This document shows positions 1-9,111 of a DNA stretch of 64,000 bases, piece after piece; position 1 is the first letter of the stretch, and every line of letters begins with the position of its first letter. The DNA comes from Neoalteromonas arenosi. Lineage in GTDB: Bacteria; Pseudomonadota; Gammaproteobacteria; Enterobacterales; Alteromonadaceae. The stretch covers positions 806,675 to 870,674 of the forward strand of contig NZ_JAUCBP010000007.1 of assembly GCF_030362855.1 (NCBI RefSeq). Reading direction: 5' to 3'. The notes beneath the pieces were generated by a model. It saw only the letters and a program-made list of their open reading frames with translations, ran no database searches and was not told the origin of the DNA. Made by a program: the position numbers and the translations under genes.

Positions 1-894
1 AAACTGTCCAAAACGCAGTGGTAGGCCATTGCGTTGGCCATTGCGCAGGTACGGATCATTCACTTCAACAACGGCATAAACAACGCGCGAGCGCTGATCT
101 AACACCCCTTCACTGCGCACCACTTCCCCCTGCCAAGCGCTCGGTTTGCCCGCGACGACAGCTGAAAGCTCAACGGGAAGTGTTCGCCCACCGTCGAGAT
201 TAACGAATGCAAGATCACTATCAGTTAAAGGTAAGCGCACTTCTGCTACATCGGTGGAGTAAATCTCGCCGAGATTCGTTTGCGCCGAAACAAACTGTCC
301 AATATCTGCATTTCTGGCAACAACCATCCCTGCGTAAGGCGCGGTTATTTTAGTTCTTGCCAAATTGCGCTTGGCACGCTCCAGTTGTGCTTGGGCCGCC
401 TTAACATTAGCCTGCTCTCTGGACAGTTGTGGCTTACGCAAGCCCAATTCTGGTGGCACGGTATTGTTTACAGAACGCCATTCTTGTTCTGCGACCCGCC
501 CTCTTGCTATCTCTTCCTCCAGGGCAGCTTGACTGCGCGCGAGTTCCGCTTCGGCTAGTTTTACATCGGTTTCGAAATCAGCTGACTCCAGTTCCAGTAA
601 CACATCGCCTTGTTCAAAAAAGCCACCTTCAACAAATACAGGAGATATAGCAACTATTCGGCCGGATACTTGAGGTGTTAATACGGTTTGATTTTTAGGG
701 ACAACATTGCCTTGTGTTGCTACGGTAAAGACCACATCAGTAGCAGTAAATGCTTCTGCTTCAACAAGCAAAACAGGCTGTTCAACTGGCTTTTTTTCAG
801 GCGCTTGGCGCATGCTCCCCAGGACCACAAACCCGACGGCAGCAACCACTAAAATAATAATCGGAAGTCCAGCTTTTCTAATCGAACTGCTCAT
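1..894 (-). CDS. RND efflux periplasmic adaptor (HlyD/AcrA-type), cut by window edge
   Basis: Reading leftwards from an ATG at 894, the frame stays open to base 1, giving the first 298 residues of a membrane-fusion (adaptor) protein that links an inner-membrane RND pump to an outer-membrane channel. An N-terminal hydrophobic anchor (about residues 7-25) is followed by the typical barrel/lipoyl start (VLTPQVSGRIVAISPVFVEG), an alpha-helical hairpin, the second lipoyl half (ARTKITAPYAGMVVARNADI) and the beta-barrel region. The C-terminus and presumably the pump gene lie beyond the left edge. No close partner gene is on the right side. Family assignment is secure; the exported substrate cannot be told. 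Confidence 0.88.
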   Translation of the reverse strand, partial: MSSSIRKAGLPIIILVVAAVGFVVLGSMRQAPEKKPVEQPVLLVEAEAFTATDVVFTVATQGNVVPKNQTVLTPQVSGRIVAISPVFVEGGFFEQGDVLLELESADFETDVKLAEAELARSQAALEEEIARGRVAEQEWRSVNNTVPPELGLRKPQLSREQANVKAAQAQLERAKRNLARTKITAPYAGMVVARNADIGQFVSAQTNLGEIYSTDVAEVRLPLTDSDLAFVNLDGGRTLPVELSAVVAGKPSAWQGEVVRSEGVLDQRSRVVYAVVEVNDPYLRNGQRNGLPLRFGQF

Positions 895-1240
895 ATTTAT
901 CCTTGCCAGTAACTAAATGTAAGTGTGCAAACGTATTCTATCGCAGGTCGGACGAGAACCTAATCAATAGTTTGTTAAATATTATTTCAAATTGTTTCTG
1001 CCCTTTACGTATCAGTAAGCACCTTTGGCCAGAATTATTATTCTGAATTTCAATAAGTTGCTACCAGTTTCACTGAGTAAAAGATGCGCTTTGTTAATAC
1101 CCTGTTAATTTTAGCCGCAACTTCAAACATATGTGAAATATTGCAACATTTATTTCACATTAAACCCACATAATAATGCTTGATCTGGTTATTTTATCGC
1201 CGTATTTTGAAATTTTATTACACCACTTGGGTACACACAC
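895..1240. promoter_or_regulatory. Intergenic region with an operator-like palindrome (1131-1160)
   Basis: This 346-base AT-rich gap separates two divergent genes and so should hold both promoters. No ORF or RNA gene is visible. The one clear structure is a perfect 10-bp inverted repeat, ATGTGAAATA at 1131-1140 and TATTTCACAT at 1151-1160, separated by 10 bases and lying about 80 bases before the CBM48-protein start. The arms contain TGTGA/TCACA, but the spacing (17 bases between those pentamers) is not that of a standard CRP site (6 bases). It may be an operator for another regulator or chance in AT-rich DNA. Confidence 0.4.
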
Positions 1241-1549
1241 ATGATCGCGAAAAAACAATTTCTTAAGTCAAAGCCTGTTTGTAAGGTCACTTTCAAACTT
1301 TCACCAGAAGAAGCAAAATCAGCTGAAACGGTTCGTTTAGTTGGTGAGTTCAACGATTGGGATACCGCAGTAGCGCCAATGAAAAAACTGAAAGACGGCA
1401 GTTTTTCGCAAACGGTTAGCCTTGAAACAGCAAAAAGCCACCAATTCCGCTATTTATTAGACGATAAAGAGTGGGAGAACGATTGGCAGGCAGATGCCTA
1501 TGTGCCGAGTGAGTTTGGTTACGAAGAGAACTCTGTCGTAGCGCTTTAA
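1241..1549 (+). CDS. Small CBM48 / isoamylase N-terminal-like (glycogen-binding fold) protein
   Basis: A 102-residue soluble protein that is essentially a single immunoglobulin-like carbohydrate-binding domain of the CBM48/AMPK-beta type: VRLVGEFNDWD near residues 31-41, then MKKLKDGSFS and the HQFRYLLDD strand, ending with a WENDWQADAY segment. The usual glycogen-branching or debranching catalytic domain is absent, so it is a stand-alone module. Such proteins are often annotated as 'isoamylase early set domain-containing'. It is monocistronic, convergent with etfBA, and ends at a shared terminator hairpin. Function is unknown; polysaccharide or nucleotide binding is an inference from fold. 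Confidence 0.8.
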   Translation: MIAKKQFLKSKPVCKVTFKLSPEEAKSAETVRLVGEFNDWDTAVAPMKKLKDGSFSQTVSLETAKSHQFRYLLDDKEWENDWQADAYVPSEFGYEENSVVAL

Positions 1550-1559
1550 GCGGCATACA

Positions 1560-1576
1560 GGGAGGCGAAGCCTCCC
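1560..1576. terminator. Bidirectional hairpin between CBM48 gene and etfA
   Basis: GGGAGGC-GAA-GCCTCCC forms a perfect 7-bp stem with a 3-base loop, followed on the + strand by a T-rich run (TAGCTTTTGTTTT). It sits between two convergent stops (1549 and 1588) and probably serves both. Confidence 0.7.
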
Positions 1577-1587
1577 TAGCTTTTGTT

Positions 1588-2514
1588 TTACAGTGAACTT
1601 TCCAGTTCAGGTAAGACTGTAAATAAGTCACCCACTAAGCCGTAATCAGCAACTTGGAAGATAGGCGCTTCTTCGTCTTTGTTGATCGCCACAATGACTT
1701 TTGAATCTTTCATACCTGCCAGGTGCTGAATCGCGCCTGAGATACCAACAGCAATGTACAATTGTGGCGCAACGATTTTACCCGTTTGGCCAACTTGCAT
1801 ATCGTTGGGTACAAAGCCGGCATCAACCGCAGCACGCGAAGCACCAATGGCTGCACCTAACTTATCAGCAATACCGTTAAGTAAGGCAAAGTTCTCACCG
1901 TTTTGCATTCCTCGGCCACCGGAGATAACAACTTCAGCGGCGGTCAATTCAGGACGCTCTGATTCTGTAAGCTCTTCTTTCACAAATGCCGATTTACCCG
2001 CACTTGCACCAACGCTAACAGACTCAACGCTTGCACTCCCTTCTTCACCAGCAGCGTCAAAAGCTGCTGCGCGCACGGTAACAACTTTAATTGCATCACT
2101 GCTTTGTACCGTTGCTATCGCATTACCTGCATATATAGGGCGCACAAATGTATCACTGGATTCAATCGCAATTACATCTGAAATCTGCGCAACATCAAGT
2201 AACGCAGCCACACGAGGCATAAAGTTTTTACCCGTCGTTGTTGCCGCTGCAACGATATGACTGTAATCACCAGCCATACCAACGACCAAGTCTGCAACAT
2301 CTTCAGCCAGTTGATGTTCAAGCGATGCATCATCGGCGAGTAATACGTTATTTACTCCAGAAATCTTGGCTGCTTGCTCTGCAACGGCTGCACAATTTGC
2401 ACCCGCGACCAATACTGTAATGGTGTCACCTAATGAAGCTGCTGCGTGAACTAGCTTATGGGTTTCGGTTTTTAATGCCTGATTATCGTGCTCGGCATAG
2501 ATTAAAATACTCAT
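1588..2514 (-). CDS. etfA: Electron transfer flavoprotein alpha subunit (FixB-like)
   Basis: A 308-residue ETF alpha subunit, the usual length. ETF is a soluble heterodimer carrying FAD and AMP that collects electrons from acyl-CoA dehydrogenases and other flavoenzymes and passes them to ETF-ubiquinone oxidoreductase. The N-terminal Rossmann-like domain begins [15 protein letters not shown]. The C-terminal FAD-binding domain shows the family signature: [55 protein letters not shown] and the end [17 protein letters not shown]. The start ATG overlaps the stop of etfB by four bases, so the two subunits are translationally coupled. ETF-QO lies just beyond, divergently transcribed, making a complete electron-transfer branch. 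Confidence 0.96.
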   Translation of the reverse strand: MSILIYAEHDNQALKTETHKLVHAAASLGDTITVLVAGANCAAVAEQAAKISGVNNVLLADDASLEHQLAEDVADLVVGMAGDYSHIVAAATTTGKNFMPRVAALLDVAQISDVIAIESSDTFVRPIYAGNAIATVQSSDAIKVVTVRAAAFDAAGEEGSASVESVSVGASAGKSAFVKEELTESERPELTAAEVVISGGRGMQNGENFALLNGIADKLGAAIGASRAAVDAGFVPNDMQVGQTGKIVAPQLYIAVGISGAIQHLAGMKDSKVIVAINKDEEAPIFQVADYGLVGDLFTVLPELESSL

Positions 2515-3263
2515 GAAATCACCTTTGCTTCATTTTTCAACTTATCAACTAACTCAGCAACGTCAGCCACTTTTACACCACCTTCACGAACGGGTGGCGG
2601 CGTTACTTTTAACGTAGTCACATTTGAGGTTAGGTTAACACCCAAATCCGCAGCATTAATCACATCTAGTGGCTTGCGTTTGGCCTTCATGATATTGGGC
2701 AACGAGGCATAACGTGGCTCATTTAAACGAAGGTCAGTGGTAACAACCGCTGGTAGTGAAAGCTTAACGGTTTGCAAGCCGCCATCGATTTCACGTGTAA
2801 CCGCAACACTGTCGCCATCAACAGCAACCTCTGAAGCAAAGGTACCTTGCGGCATCTGCGTCAGGGCCGCTAACATTTGACCGGTTTGGTTGTTGTCTGA
2901 ATCGATTGATTGTTTGCCTAGAATAACCAATTGCGGCGCTTCCTGTTCTACCACTTTTTGTAGAATTTTAGCCACTTGGAGAGAATCTAAGTTCTCGGCT
3001 GTATCGACTTGGATACCGCGATCTGCACCTAAGGCTAATGCAGTACGAATTTGCTCTTGGCACGCCTTGTCACCAATAGAAACAACCACAACCTCTGTTG
3101 CTACACCCTTTTCCTTTAGGCGAACCGCCTCTTCAACTGCGATTTCACAGAAAGGGTTGATTGACATTTTAGCGTTAGTTAAGTCAACACCGCTGTTATC
3201 GGCCTTTACTCTGACTTTAACGTTGTAATCAATTGCGCGTTTTACCGCTACTAATACTTTCAT
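2511..3263 (-). CDS. etfB: Electron transfer flavoprotein beta subunit (FixA-like)
   Basis: A 250-residue ETF beta subunit beginning [20 protein letters not shown]. It binds the structural AMP and carries the recognition loop for partner dehydrogenases. Typical features are [18 protein letters not shown], the ADRGIQVDT stretch and the C-terminal [20 protein letters not shown] with KAKRKPLD. It is first in the etfB-etfA operon, with an ATGA overlap into etfA. Its promoter must lie in 3264-3470, which also carries the palindrome at 3346-3363. Confidence 0.96.
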   Translation of the reverse strand: MKVLVAVKRAIDYNVKVRVKADNSGVDLTNAKMSINPFCEIAVEEAVRLKEKGVATEVVVVSIGDKACQEQIRTALALGADRGIQVDTAENLDSLQVAKILQKVVEQEAPQLVILGKQSIDSDNNQTGQMLAALTQMPQGTFASEVAVDGDSVAVTREIDGGLQTVKLSLPAVVTTDLRLNEPRYASLPNIMKAKRKPLDVINAADLGVNLTSNVTTLKVTPPPVREGGVKVADVAELVDKLKNEAKVIS

Positions 3264-3329
3264 TTTAACCTCGATGATGGGCTTTTTCGTGCCCTGCTTC
3301 GTAACTTTTTAGAGCAGGAATGAAGTTCG

Positions 3330-3363
3330 CGTCAATGTACTTACAGTTGACGTAAACGTCAAC
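3330..3363. promoter_or_regulatory. Operator-like palindrome in the etfBA / ETF-QO divergent promoter region (LiuR-like)
   Basis: A perfect 7+7 palindrome, GTTGACG-TAAA-CGTCAAC (3346-3363), lies between the divergent etfB and ETF-QO starts. A third half-site, CGTCAA at 3330-3335, sits just upstream. From memory, the MerR-family regulator LiuR of branched-chain amino-acid degradation uses a palindrome of the TTGACGTnnACGTCAA/TTTACGTnnACGTAAA kind, and ETF genes belong to such regulons in gammaproteobacteria. The palindrome is seen directly; assignment to LiuR is an inference. Confidence 0.55.
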
Positions 3364-3470
3364 CGCAATTACCCTGCATCACAAGAACTAATTTACCTGT
3401 TTTTAATAGGGTAAATTATTTGTTTAATCAATAATTCACTATAACAACCTTGAAGAAATAGGAGCATGTT

Positions 3471-5117
3471 GTGGAAAGAGAATCGATGGAATTTGACGTT
3501 GTAATAGTCGGTGCAGGACCTGCGGGCCTCTCTACTGCATGCAAACTAATGCAACTGGCGCAGGAAAAAGAACAAGAGTTGATGGTCTGCGTCGTTGAAA
3601 AAGGCAGTGAAGTCGGTGCGCATATTTTATCGGGTGCGGTTTTTGAAACCAAAGCGATGGACGAATTGTTTCCAGACTGGAAAGAAAAAGGCGCGCCAAT
3701 CACGACGGCTGTGACCGAAGACCATATTTATTTGCTGAATAGTGAAACTAAAGCGCGCAAGCTACCCAATGCTATCACGCCAAAAACCATGCACAACCAA
3801 GGCAATTACATCGTCAGTATGGGTAACGTTACGCGTTGGCTCGCCGAACAGGCAGAACAACTCGGGGTTGAAGTATTCCCAGGCTTTGCTGCAGCCGAAG
3901 TTATTTATAATGAAGACGGCAGCGTTGGTGGCGTTATTACTGGCGACATGGGCATCGGCGAGAATGGTGAGCAAAAAGACAGCTACATGCCAGGCATGGA
4001 GTTGCGCGCTAAGTACACCGTATTCGCAGAAGGTTGCCGTGGTCACCTCGGTAAAGAGCTGATTAAGAAATTCGAACTCGACAAAGACGCGTCTCCACAA
4101 CACTACGCCATTGGTTTTAAAGAAATCTGGGATATTGATCCTGCCAAACACCAAGAAGGTTTGGTTGTGCATACCGCAGGTTGGCCGTTAAATGATGCCA
4201 CGGGTGGGTCATACCTCTATCATGCTGAAAACAATCAAGTATTAGTTGGCCTCATTGTCGATCTTAACTATACAAATCCGCATTTAAGCCCGTTTGATGA
4301 GTTTCAACGGTTGAAACACCACCCTGTACTTGCGCAATACTTAGAAGGCGGCAAGCGCGTCTCCTACGGAGCGCGTGCTATTGCTAAAGGTGGTTATAAT
4401 TCATTACCGAAGATGACCTTTCCCGGCGGTTTATTGGTTGGCTGTGATGCAGGCACTCTGAATTTTGCTAAAATCAAAGGCAATCACACAGCTATGAAAA
4501 GCGGCATGCTGGCTGCTGAAGCGTTAATCGAGGCCTTAAGCACTGAACAAGCACATACGGAACTGACTGGTTTCACTGACAAGTTTGAGCAAAGCTGGTT
4601 GTTCGACGAGCTTTATCGCTCACGAAACTTCGGTCCTGCAATTCACAATTACGGAACCTTCTGGGGCGGCGTATTTAATACAATCGATCAAAACTTCTTC
4701 AACGGTAAGATCTTCATGAACTTGACCGATGAAAGTCTCGATCATGCCAATATGCAGTTGGCTTCAGAAGCCACTAAAATTGATTATCCGAAGCCGGATG
4801 GCAAATTGAGCTTCGACAAGTTGTCATCAGTATTTTTATCCAATACCAACCACGAAGAAGATCAACCCTGCCATCTGCAATTACAAGACAAGAGTATCCC
4901 GATCGAAGTCAACCTTGCGAAATTTGATGAGCCAGCGCAACGCTATTGCCCTGCGGGTGTGTACGAAGTTGTTGACGGTGAAGACGGTAAGCCGAAATTC
5001 CAAATTAATGGTCAAAACTGTGTTCACTGCAAAACTTGCGATATTAAAGATCCCTCTCAAAATATTCGCTGGGTAGTGCCTGAAGGCGCTGGTGGCCCGA
5101 ATTACCCGAACATGTAG
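3471..5117 (+). CDS. etfD: Electron transfer flavoprotein-ubiquinone oxidoreductase
   Basis: A 548-residue ETF-QO, full length. This membrane-associated iron-sulfur flavoprotein oxidises reduced ETF and reduces ubiquinone, feeding electrons from beta-oxidation and amino-acid catabolism into respiration. The FAD dinucleotide motif VGAGPAG is at residues 13-19, followed by VEKGSEVGAHILSGAVFE. The C-terminal 4Fe-4S ferredoxin-like domain has CPAGVYEV and NCVHCKTCDIKDPSQNI. I use the GTG at 3471 because an AGGAG sequence (3460-3464) is well spaced for it and family members begin MERE.MEFDVVIVGAGPAG; an ATG at 3486 is the alternative. It faces etfBA and is followed ten bases later by a hydrolase gene. 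Confidence 0.96.
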   Translation: MERESMEFDVVIVGAGPAGLSTACKLMQLAQEKEQELMVCVVEKGSEVGAHILSGAVFETKAMDELFPDWKEKGAPITTAVTEDHIYLLNSETKARKLPNAITPKTMHNQGNYIVSMGNVTRWLAEQAEQLGVEVFPGFAAAEVIYNEDGSVGGVITGDMGIGENGEQKDSYMPGMELRAKYTVFAEGCRGHLGKELIKKFELDKDASPQHYAIGFKEIWDIDPAKHQEGLVVHTAGWPLNDATGGSYLYHAENNQVLVGLIVDLNYTNPHLSPFDEFQRLKHHPVLAQYLEGGKRVSYGARAIAKGGYNSLPKMTFPGGLLVGCDAGTLNFAKIKGNHTAMKSGMLAAEALIEALSTEQAHTELTGFTDKFEQSWLFDELYRSRNFGPAIHNYGTFWGGVFNTIDQNFFNGKIFMNLTDESLDHANMQLASEATKIDYPKPDGKLSFDKLSSVFLSNTNHEEDQPCHLQLQDKSIPIEVNLAKFDEPAQRYCPAGVYEVVDGEDGKPKFQINGQNCVHCKTCDIKDPSQNIRWVVPEGAGGPNYPNM

Positions 5118-5127
5118 TCACTGCAAC

Positions 5128-5913
5128 ATGTTGCATTATGAAGTGCGAAAAACCGCACGAGATTCGGAAGCTAAGCCGTGGTTAGTTTTGATCCACGGCT
5201 TATTTGGTAGTTTAGATAACCTCAATGGCATCGCACGCTCGTTAGCTAATGATGTCAACTGTGTGCTGGTTGATTTACCTAATCACGGCCTATCTAAAAC
5301 AATCGAGTTGATTGACTATCCAGACATTAACCAAGGGTTAGTTAATATGCTTGCTGAGCTAAGATTGGCTCGCGCACATTTCCTCGGTCATTCTCTGGGT
5401 GGCAAAGCCGCCATGTATTTTGCTTTGCACAACCAAGCGGCGTGTGAAAGTTTGATTGTCGCAGACATTGCACCGGTTAGTTATCCTCATCGGCATCAGG
5501 CGGTTTTTGAAGGTTTACAAAATGTCGACTTGGCGTCTGTTACCAGTCGCCGAGATGCACTAAAGCAACTGAGTGAACATGTAAAAGAGCCTCCCACACA
5601 ACAGTTTTTACTCAAGAGCTTGTATCAACACGAAGATTCTTGGCAATGGCGGTTTCGCGTTGATGAGATTATCGCTAGCTACCCTGCACTCATTGACTGG
5701 CCGAGTATCGATGAACAGTTTACCAACCCTACACTCTTTATTGTCGGAGGTGATTCAGATTACGTCACGCCCGACCACCAAGCGACGATCCGCTCGCTGT
5801 TTCCCAACGTAAAAGCTAAAGTTATTCATGGTACAGGACACTGGTTACATGCCGAAAAACCGACGGCGTTTAACAAGATCGTCAAGGACCATATACAAAA
5901 ACTGTCAGTTTAA
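5128..5913 (+). CDS. ybfF: Alpha/beta-fold hydrolase, YbfF esterase family
   Basis: A 261-residue alpha/beta hydrolase. Visible landmarks are the oxyanion-hole segment LVLIHGLFGSLDN, DLPNHGLS, the nucleophile elbow GHSLGGKAAMYFAL (catalytic Ser) and the C-terminal GTGHWLHAEKP (catalytic His). The candidate Asp is in the GGDSDYVTPD stretch. E. coli YbfF hydrolyses short acyl esters and acyl-CoA thioesters; the natural substrate is unclear. The reading frame opens at a GTG inside the ETF-QO gene (5092), but the ATG at 5128 fits family N-termini. It lies only ten bases after ETF-QO, so the two are probably cotranscribed. Confidence 0.87.
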   Translation: MLHYEVRKTARDSEAKPWLVLIHGLFGSLDNLNGIARSLANDVNCVLVDLPNHGLSKTIELIDYPDINQGLVNMLAELRLARAHFLGHSLGGKAAMYFALHNQAACESLIVADIAPVSYPHRHQAVFEGLQNVDLASVTSRRDALKQLSEHVKEPPTQQFLLKSLYQHEDSWQWRFRVDEIIASYPALIDWPSIDEQFTNPTLFIVGGDSDYVTPDHQATIRSLFPNVKAKVIHGTGHWLHAEKPTAFNKIVKDHIQKLSV

Positions 5914-5992
5914 GACCGTTTGACGATTTTCCCCGCGAGTACTTCGTGGTATATTCGGCGCCAATTTTTTTAAGGCTGTGTAGTTCAACAAC

Positions 5993-6211
5993 ATGATCGC
6001 AGACAATTACGAGCAAATAGAAGCAATCGTTCTCAATGTGTCGCTTCTCGCATTGTTCCTCTTGATGGGTTATGCGGTGCATGACGTATTACAGAAGAAC
6101 GATGTGCCCAAAGTCGGCCGTTATGTGGCCTATGGGGTATTGTTTTTGGGTTCATTAGGATTTATTGCAAAAGGCATAATCCAACTGTTCTTTACCAGTT
6201 CAGGCGTTTAA
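5993..6211 (+). CDS. DUF2788 family small membrane protein
   Basis: A 72-residue protein with two predicted membrane helices (about residues 12-28 and 43-65), joined by the charged segment HDVLQKNDVPKVGRY. It matches the DUF2788 family, small inner-membrane proteins found next to flavodoxin and fur in many marine gammaproteobacteria. The family has no assigned function. It precedes fldA by 29 bases and is probably cotranscribed with it. Confidence 0.85.
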   Translation: MIADNYEQIEAIVLNVSLLALFLLMGYAVHDVLQKNDVPKVGRYVAYGVLFLGSLGFIAKGIIQLFFTSSGV

Positions 6212-6240
6212 CGCAAATCTGTTTAATTGAGGTGGAATAA

Positions 6241-6765
6241 ATGGCAAGTGTTGGCCTATTTTTTGGCAGTGACACTGGCAACACAGAACATGTTGCCAAG
6301 ATGATTCAAAAAGAGTTGGGCAAGCAGCTCATTGATGTGCACGATATTGCAAAAAGTACCAAAGAACAGATCGCTGAGTTTGATCTGCTCATTTTCGGTA
6401 TTCCTACGTGGTACTACGGCGAGCCACAGTGTGACTGGGACGATTTTTTCCCAGAGTTAGAAGAAATTGACTTTGAAGATAAGCTGGTTGCTATCTTTGG
6501 TTGTGGCGATCAAGAAGACTACGCAGAGTATTTTCTAGATGCCATGGGCATGATCCGCGATATCGTAGAGCCTCGTGGTGCCATTTTGGTTGGTCAATGG
6601 CCAATTGAAGGTTATGATTTTGAAGCGTCTAAAGGCATGGCGGATGACGAGCACTTTGTTGGCTTAGGTATCGATGAAGACCGCCAACCGGAATTAACGG
6701 AAGAGCGCGTAAAAGCGTGGTGTAAACAAATTCATGAGGAGTTGTGCTTAGCTGAGCTAGCATAG
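6241..6765 (+). CDS. fldA: Flavodoxin (long-chain, FldA)
   Basis: A 174-residue long-chain flavodoxin, an FMN-binding low-potential electron carrier that serves enzymes such as ferredoxin/flavodoxin reductase partners, IspG/H and biotin synthase. The FMN phosphate loop is GSDTGNTE (residues 9-16), with the flavin-stacking aromatic regions at PTWYYGEPQCDWDDF and FGCGDQEDYAEYF. The long-chain insertion and the C-terminal VKAWCKQIHEEL are present. A strong ribosome-binding site (GAGGTGG) precedes the ATG. The gene ends at a good intrinsic terminator. The flavodoxin-fur neighbourhood is conserved in gammaproteobacteria. Confidence 0.96.
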   Translation: MASVGLFFGSDTGNTEHVAKMIQKELGKQLIDVHDIAKSTKEQIAEFDLLIFGIPTWYYGEPQCDWDDFFPELEEIDFEDKLVAIFGCGDQEDYAEYFLDAMGMIRDIVEPRGAILVGQWPIEGYDFEASKGMADDEHFVGLGIDEDRQPELTEERVKAWCKQIHEELCLAELA

Positions 6766-6781
6766 TTCACAACGCCATCAT

Positions 6782-6808
6782 AAAAGCCCGCTATTGCGGG
6801 CTTTTTTT
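6782..6808. terminator. Intrinsic terminator after fldA
   Basis: AAAAGCCCGC-TATT-GCGGGCTTTT, a perfect 10-bp stem with a 4-base loop continuing into a T run. The A-rich left side makes it usable in both directions, so it may also end the convergent chemoreceptor transcript. Confidence 0.85.
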
Positions 6809-6859
6809 CGCGCAGTAAACGGGTGTTTACGTGGATGACAGGGATTACTCGCGTCAAAA

Positions 6860-8860
6860 TTAAACCTTAAACTTATCGACTGCTTGTTTCAAACTCGCCA
6901 TTTGTTGCTCGATTTCAGCGGTAACTTCCGATGATTTTTGCGTGCTCGAGGCAGTGTTTTCGGCTAACTCTACGATTTGATCCAAGGTTGTTGCGGCTTG
7001 ATCTAACAGCACATCCTGTTCTTTTGAATCAGCGACTATGCGATCATTAATTTGCGTTAACGCATTGACAATTTGTGTAATTTCACTGACTTGTGCATCC
7101 ACTTGCTGCGTTACTTCTACGCTTTCCTGAGCTTTCAATTTACCTTCATCAATCGCTTTAACTGCCTGGTTCGCATCTGTCTGTAGCGATGCAATCATTT
7201 TTTCGATTTCTTCAGTTGAATCGTGAGTTCGGTTTGCTAGCGTTCTCACTTCATCTGCAACCACAGCAAAGCCACGCCCTTGTTCACCGGCCCGCGCGGC
7301 TTCTATTGCTGCGTTTAGGGCTAATAAATTAGTTTGCTCGGCAATCGTTTTAATAACATCCAATATGCTGCCAATATTGCGGCTATTCTCGTCTAGGCGA
7401 CTAACAATTTGCTCTGACTGTTCAGCTTGTTTTGCTTGTGATTTAACCTGTTGGCGGCTGCGCTCAAGCAGCTTGATCACCTGTTCACTTTGCTCGTTAG
7501 CCAACTGCAGTTGCTGAAGAGACTCTTCAACTTGTTGCAGATTACTTTGGCTTTTCATGCGCACTTCGTTGGTATTTTCACTGGTACGCTGAATTTGTAC
7601 ACGCTGCTTATCGACTTGCTCAAGACTCAAACGTGCCATTTCTCCACTGCGCTTAGTAACATCATCAAGAATGTGCTCTTGTTCGAGGATGTTACCTACC
7701 AGCGTTCTTAAGCTACCCGAAAGTTCATTCACTTTACGTGCAAGACTAGCAAATTCACAATGCCCATCCTCGTTGAGTCGCGTAGTAAGGTCACCATCAA
7801 TGAGCTTATTCAGCCCTTTATTTATCCGACCTAATGGTACAGCGATACTGCGAGTGGCAAGAAACGCTAAACCAACAACCGCAGTCAAACCAACAATAGA
7901 AATAATCAGGCTTTTCAGAATATTCAAATCAACGTTGTCGAGGATCTCGTTTTGGCCTTCGAGCGTTTGTTGGCTGATTTCGTTGAACAACGCATCAATA
8001 TTCGCCAACCCTTGATCGAGTTCCTTCCTGGCAGTTTGATAATTGGTGTCAGCTTCTGCGATTGCCGCAAGTTTCTCGCGTTGTGTTGCAAATAAACCGT
8101 TAGGGTTTTCCAACGCATTCTTAAGGGCGTCAAACTGCTCATTAAACATTTCAACAATACCTTCATCATCGATAGTTTCTGCCAGCCTATTCGCATAGTC
8201 TTTATCGACTTCTATATTGCTAATAGCGTATTGCAAATCATCGAGAATTACGCTGCTGAGTTCTGGATCATCAGAGGCTATCAGTTCCTTTGTCGCTCCA
8301 AGCATCGGCGCGAGTTTGTTATCAATACCGGCACCAGCGCCAATCAGGGTTTGCAAACCTGGATCATCGCTACTTAAATACGACAAATCGATCATCAATG
8401 CACTGGCTTCATCGGCATAATCGATTACTTCTTGCCCAACAACCTGTGCGTCGGCGCGCAAGGCTAAGTGACGCGCTCGAGCAATATACATTTGCTCGCT
8501 GGCTGTCAAAAACGCTTGCATGGGTTGTAATTGTTCGAGTTGATCGGCGTTTATTAAAGTAGAAAGTGCGGCTATCACTTCGTTAAATTGATCGCGGTTA
8601 GCATCGAATAGCTGCTTATTTGTAGCAAGCTCCGCGCTGTTTCGCTCGTGAAAACCGTTAGTGGTGATGTTGGCCAGGCGCAATGCACCCGCTTGAATGT
8701 CAATGACTTCGGCCTGAACCGGCATTTTTTCTTTAACAACGGACTCAGCGGCTTGGCTAATATCCTTAAGGCCCAGATAACTCAAAAAGCTCGTCAAAAG
8801 CAACAATAGACCTAATGCAAGAAAGCCGAGAACTATCTTTTGAATGACCGTCAGTTTCAT
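6860..8860 (-). CDS. Methyl-accepting chemotaxis protein
   Basis: A 666-residue transmembrane chemoreceptor. It has an N-terminal membrane helix (about residues 7-28), a large helical periplasmic sensing region of roughly 280 residues that could be a double four-helix bundle (HBM-like), a second membrane helix (about 313-335, [20 protein letters not shown]), a HAMP linker, and the cytoplasmic signalling hairpin with the universally conserved tip [20 protein letters not shown] followed by [12 protein letters not shown]. There is no C-terminal CheR/CheB-binding pentapeptide; it ends VDKFKV. No other chemotaxis gene is nearby, so this is an orphan receptor. The ligand cannot be predicted. Confidence 0.93.
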   Translation of the reverse strand: MKLTVIQKIVLGFLALGLLLLLTSFLSYLGLKDISQAAESVVKEKMPVQAEVIDIQAGALRLANITTNGFHERNSAELATNKQLFDANRDQFNEVIAALSTLINADQLEQLQPMQAFLTASEQMYIARARHLALRADAQVVGQEVIDYADEASALMIDLSYLSSDDPGLQTLIGAGAGIDNKLAPMLGATKELIASDDPELSSVILDDLQYAISNIEVDKDYANRLAETIDDEGIVEMFNEQFDALKNALENPNGLFATQREKLAAIAEADTNYQTARKELDQGLANIDALFNEISQQTLEGQNEILDNVDLNILKSLIISIVGLTAVVGLAFLATRSIAVPLGRINKGLNKLIDGDLTTRLNEDGHCEFASLARKVNELSGSLRTLVGNILEQEHILDDVTKRSGEMARLSLEQVDKQRVQIQRTSENTNEVRMKSQSNLQQVEESLQQLQLANEQSEQVIKLLERSRQQVKSQAKQAEQSEQIVSRLDENSRNIGSILDVIKTIAEQTNLLALNAAIEAARAGEQGRGFAVVADEVRTLANRTHDSTEEIEKMIASLQTDANQAVKAIDEGKLKAQESVEVTQQVDAQVSEITQIVNALTQINDRIVADSKEQDVLLDQAATTLDQIVELAENTASSTQKSSEVTAEIEQQMASLKQAVDKFKV

Positions 8861-9053
8861 GCTTAAATTTTCACTACTTTATCATTAGATTTATACACGT
8901 TAGCGTTACATATTTTCAACATTGTTTCAATTCTCATCGTACCAGTAAAACTCAATAAAATTCGAGGTTTGCAGCGAAATCCGACGTTACTGATTAAAGA
9001 TTAGACAAATATTTAACATTTAGCATTATTGATTAACTATTTATCGTCTGAAG

Positions 9054-9082
9054 CTGTTAAATCTTGATAGTTGCCCTATAAT
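9054..9082 (+). promoter_or_regulatory. Candidate sigma-70 promoter of fur
   Basis: A consensus TATAAT (9077-9082) lies 29 bases before the fur ATG, with a weak -35 match CTGTTA (9054-9059) at 17-bp spacing. I see no clear Fur box in the 250-base gap 8861-9111, which otherwise holds only AT-rich sequence. Confidence 0.5.
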
Positions 9083-9111
9083 GAGCGCAAACTTTTCGCA
9101 TAGAAATACCG

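Noticed and set aside
1131-1160. CRP site from TGTGA and TCACA pentamers
   Set aside because: The pentamers are 17 bases apart, not the 6 bases of a CRP operator, so only a generic palindrome is reported.
1754-2260. 168-codon ORF on the + strand
   Set aside because: It is antisense to the securely identified etfA gene; residue composition is typical of a shadow frame and no domain is recognisable.
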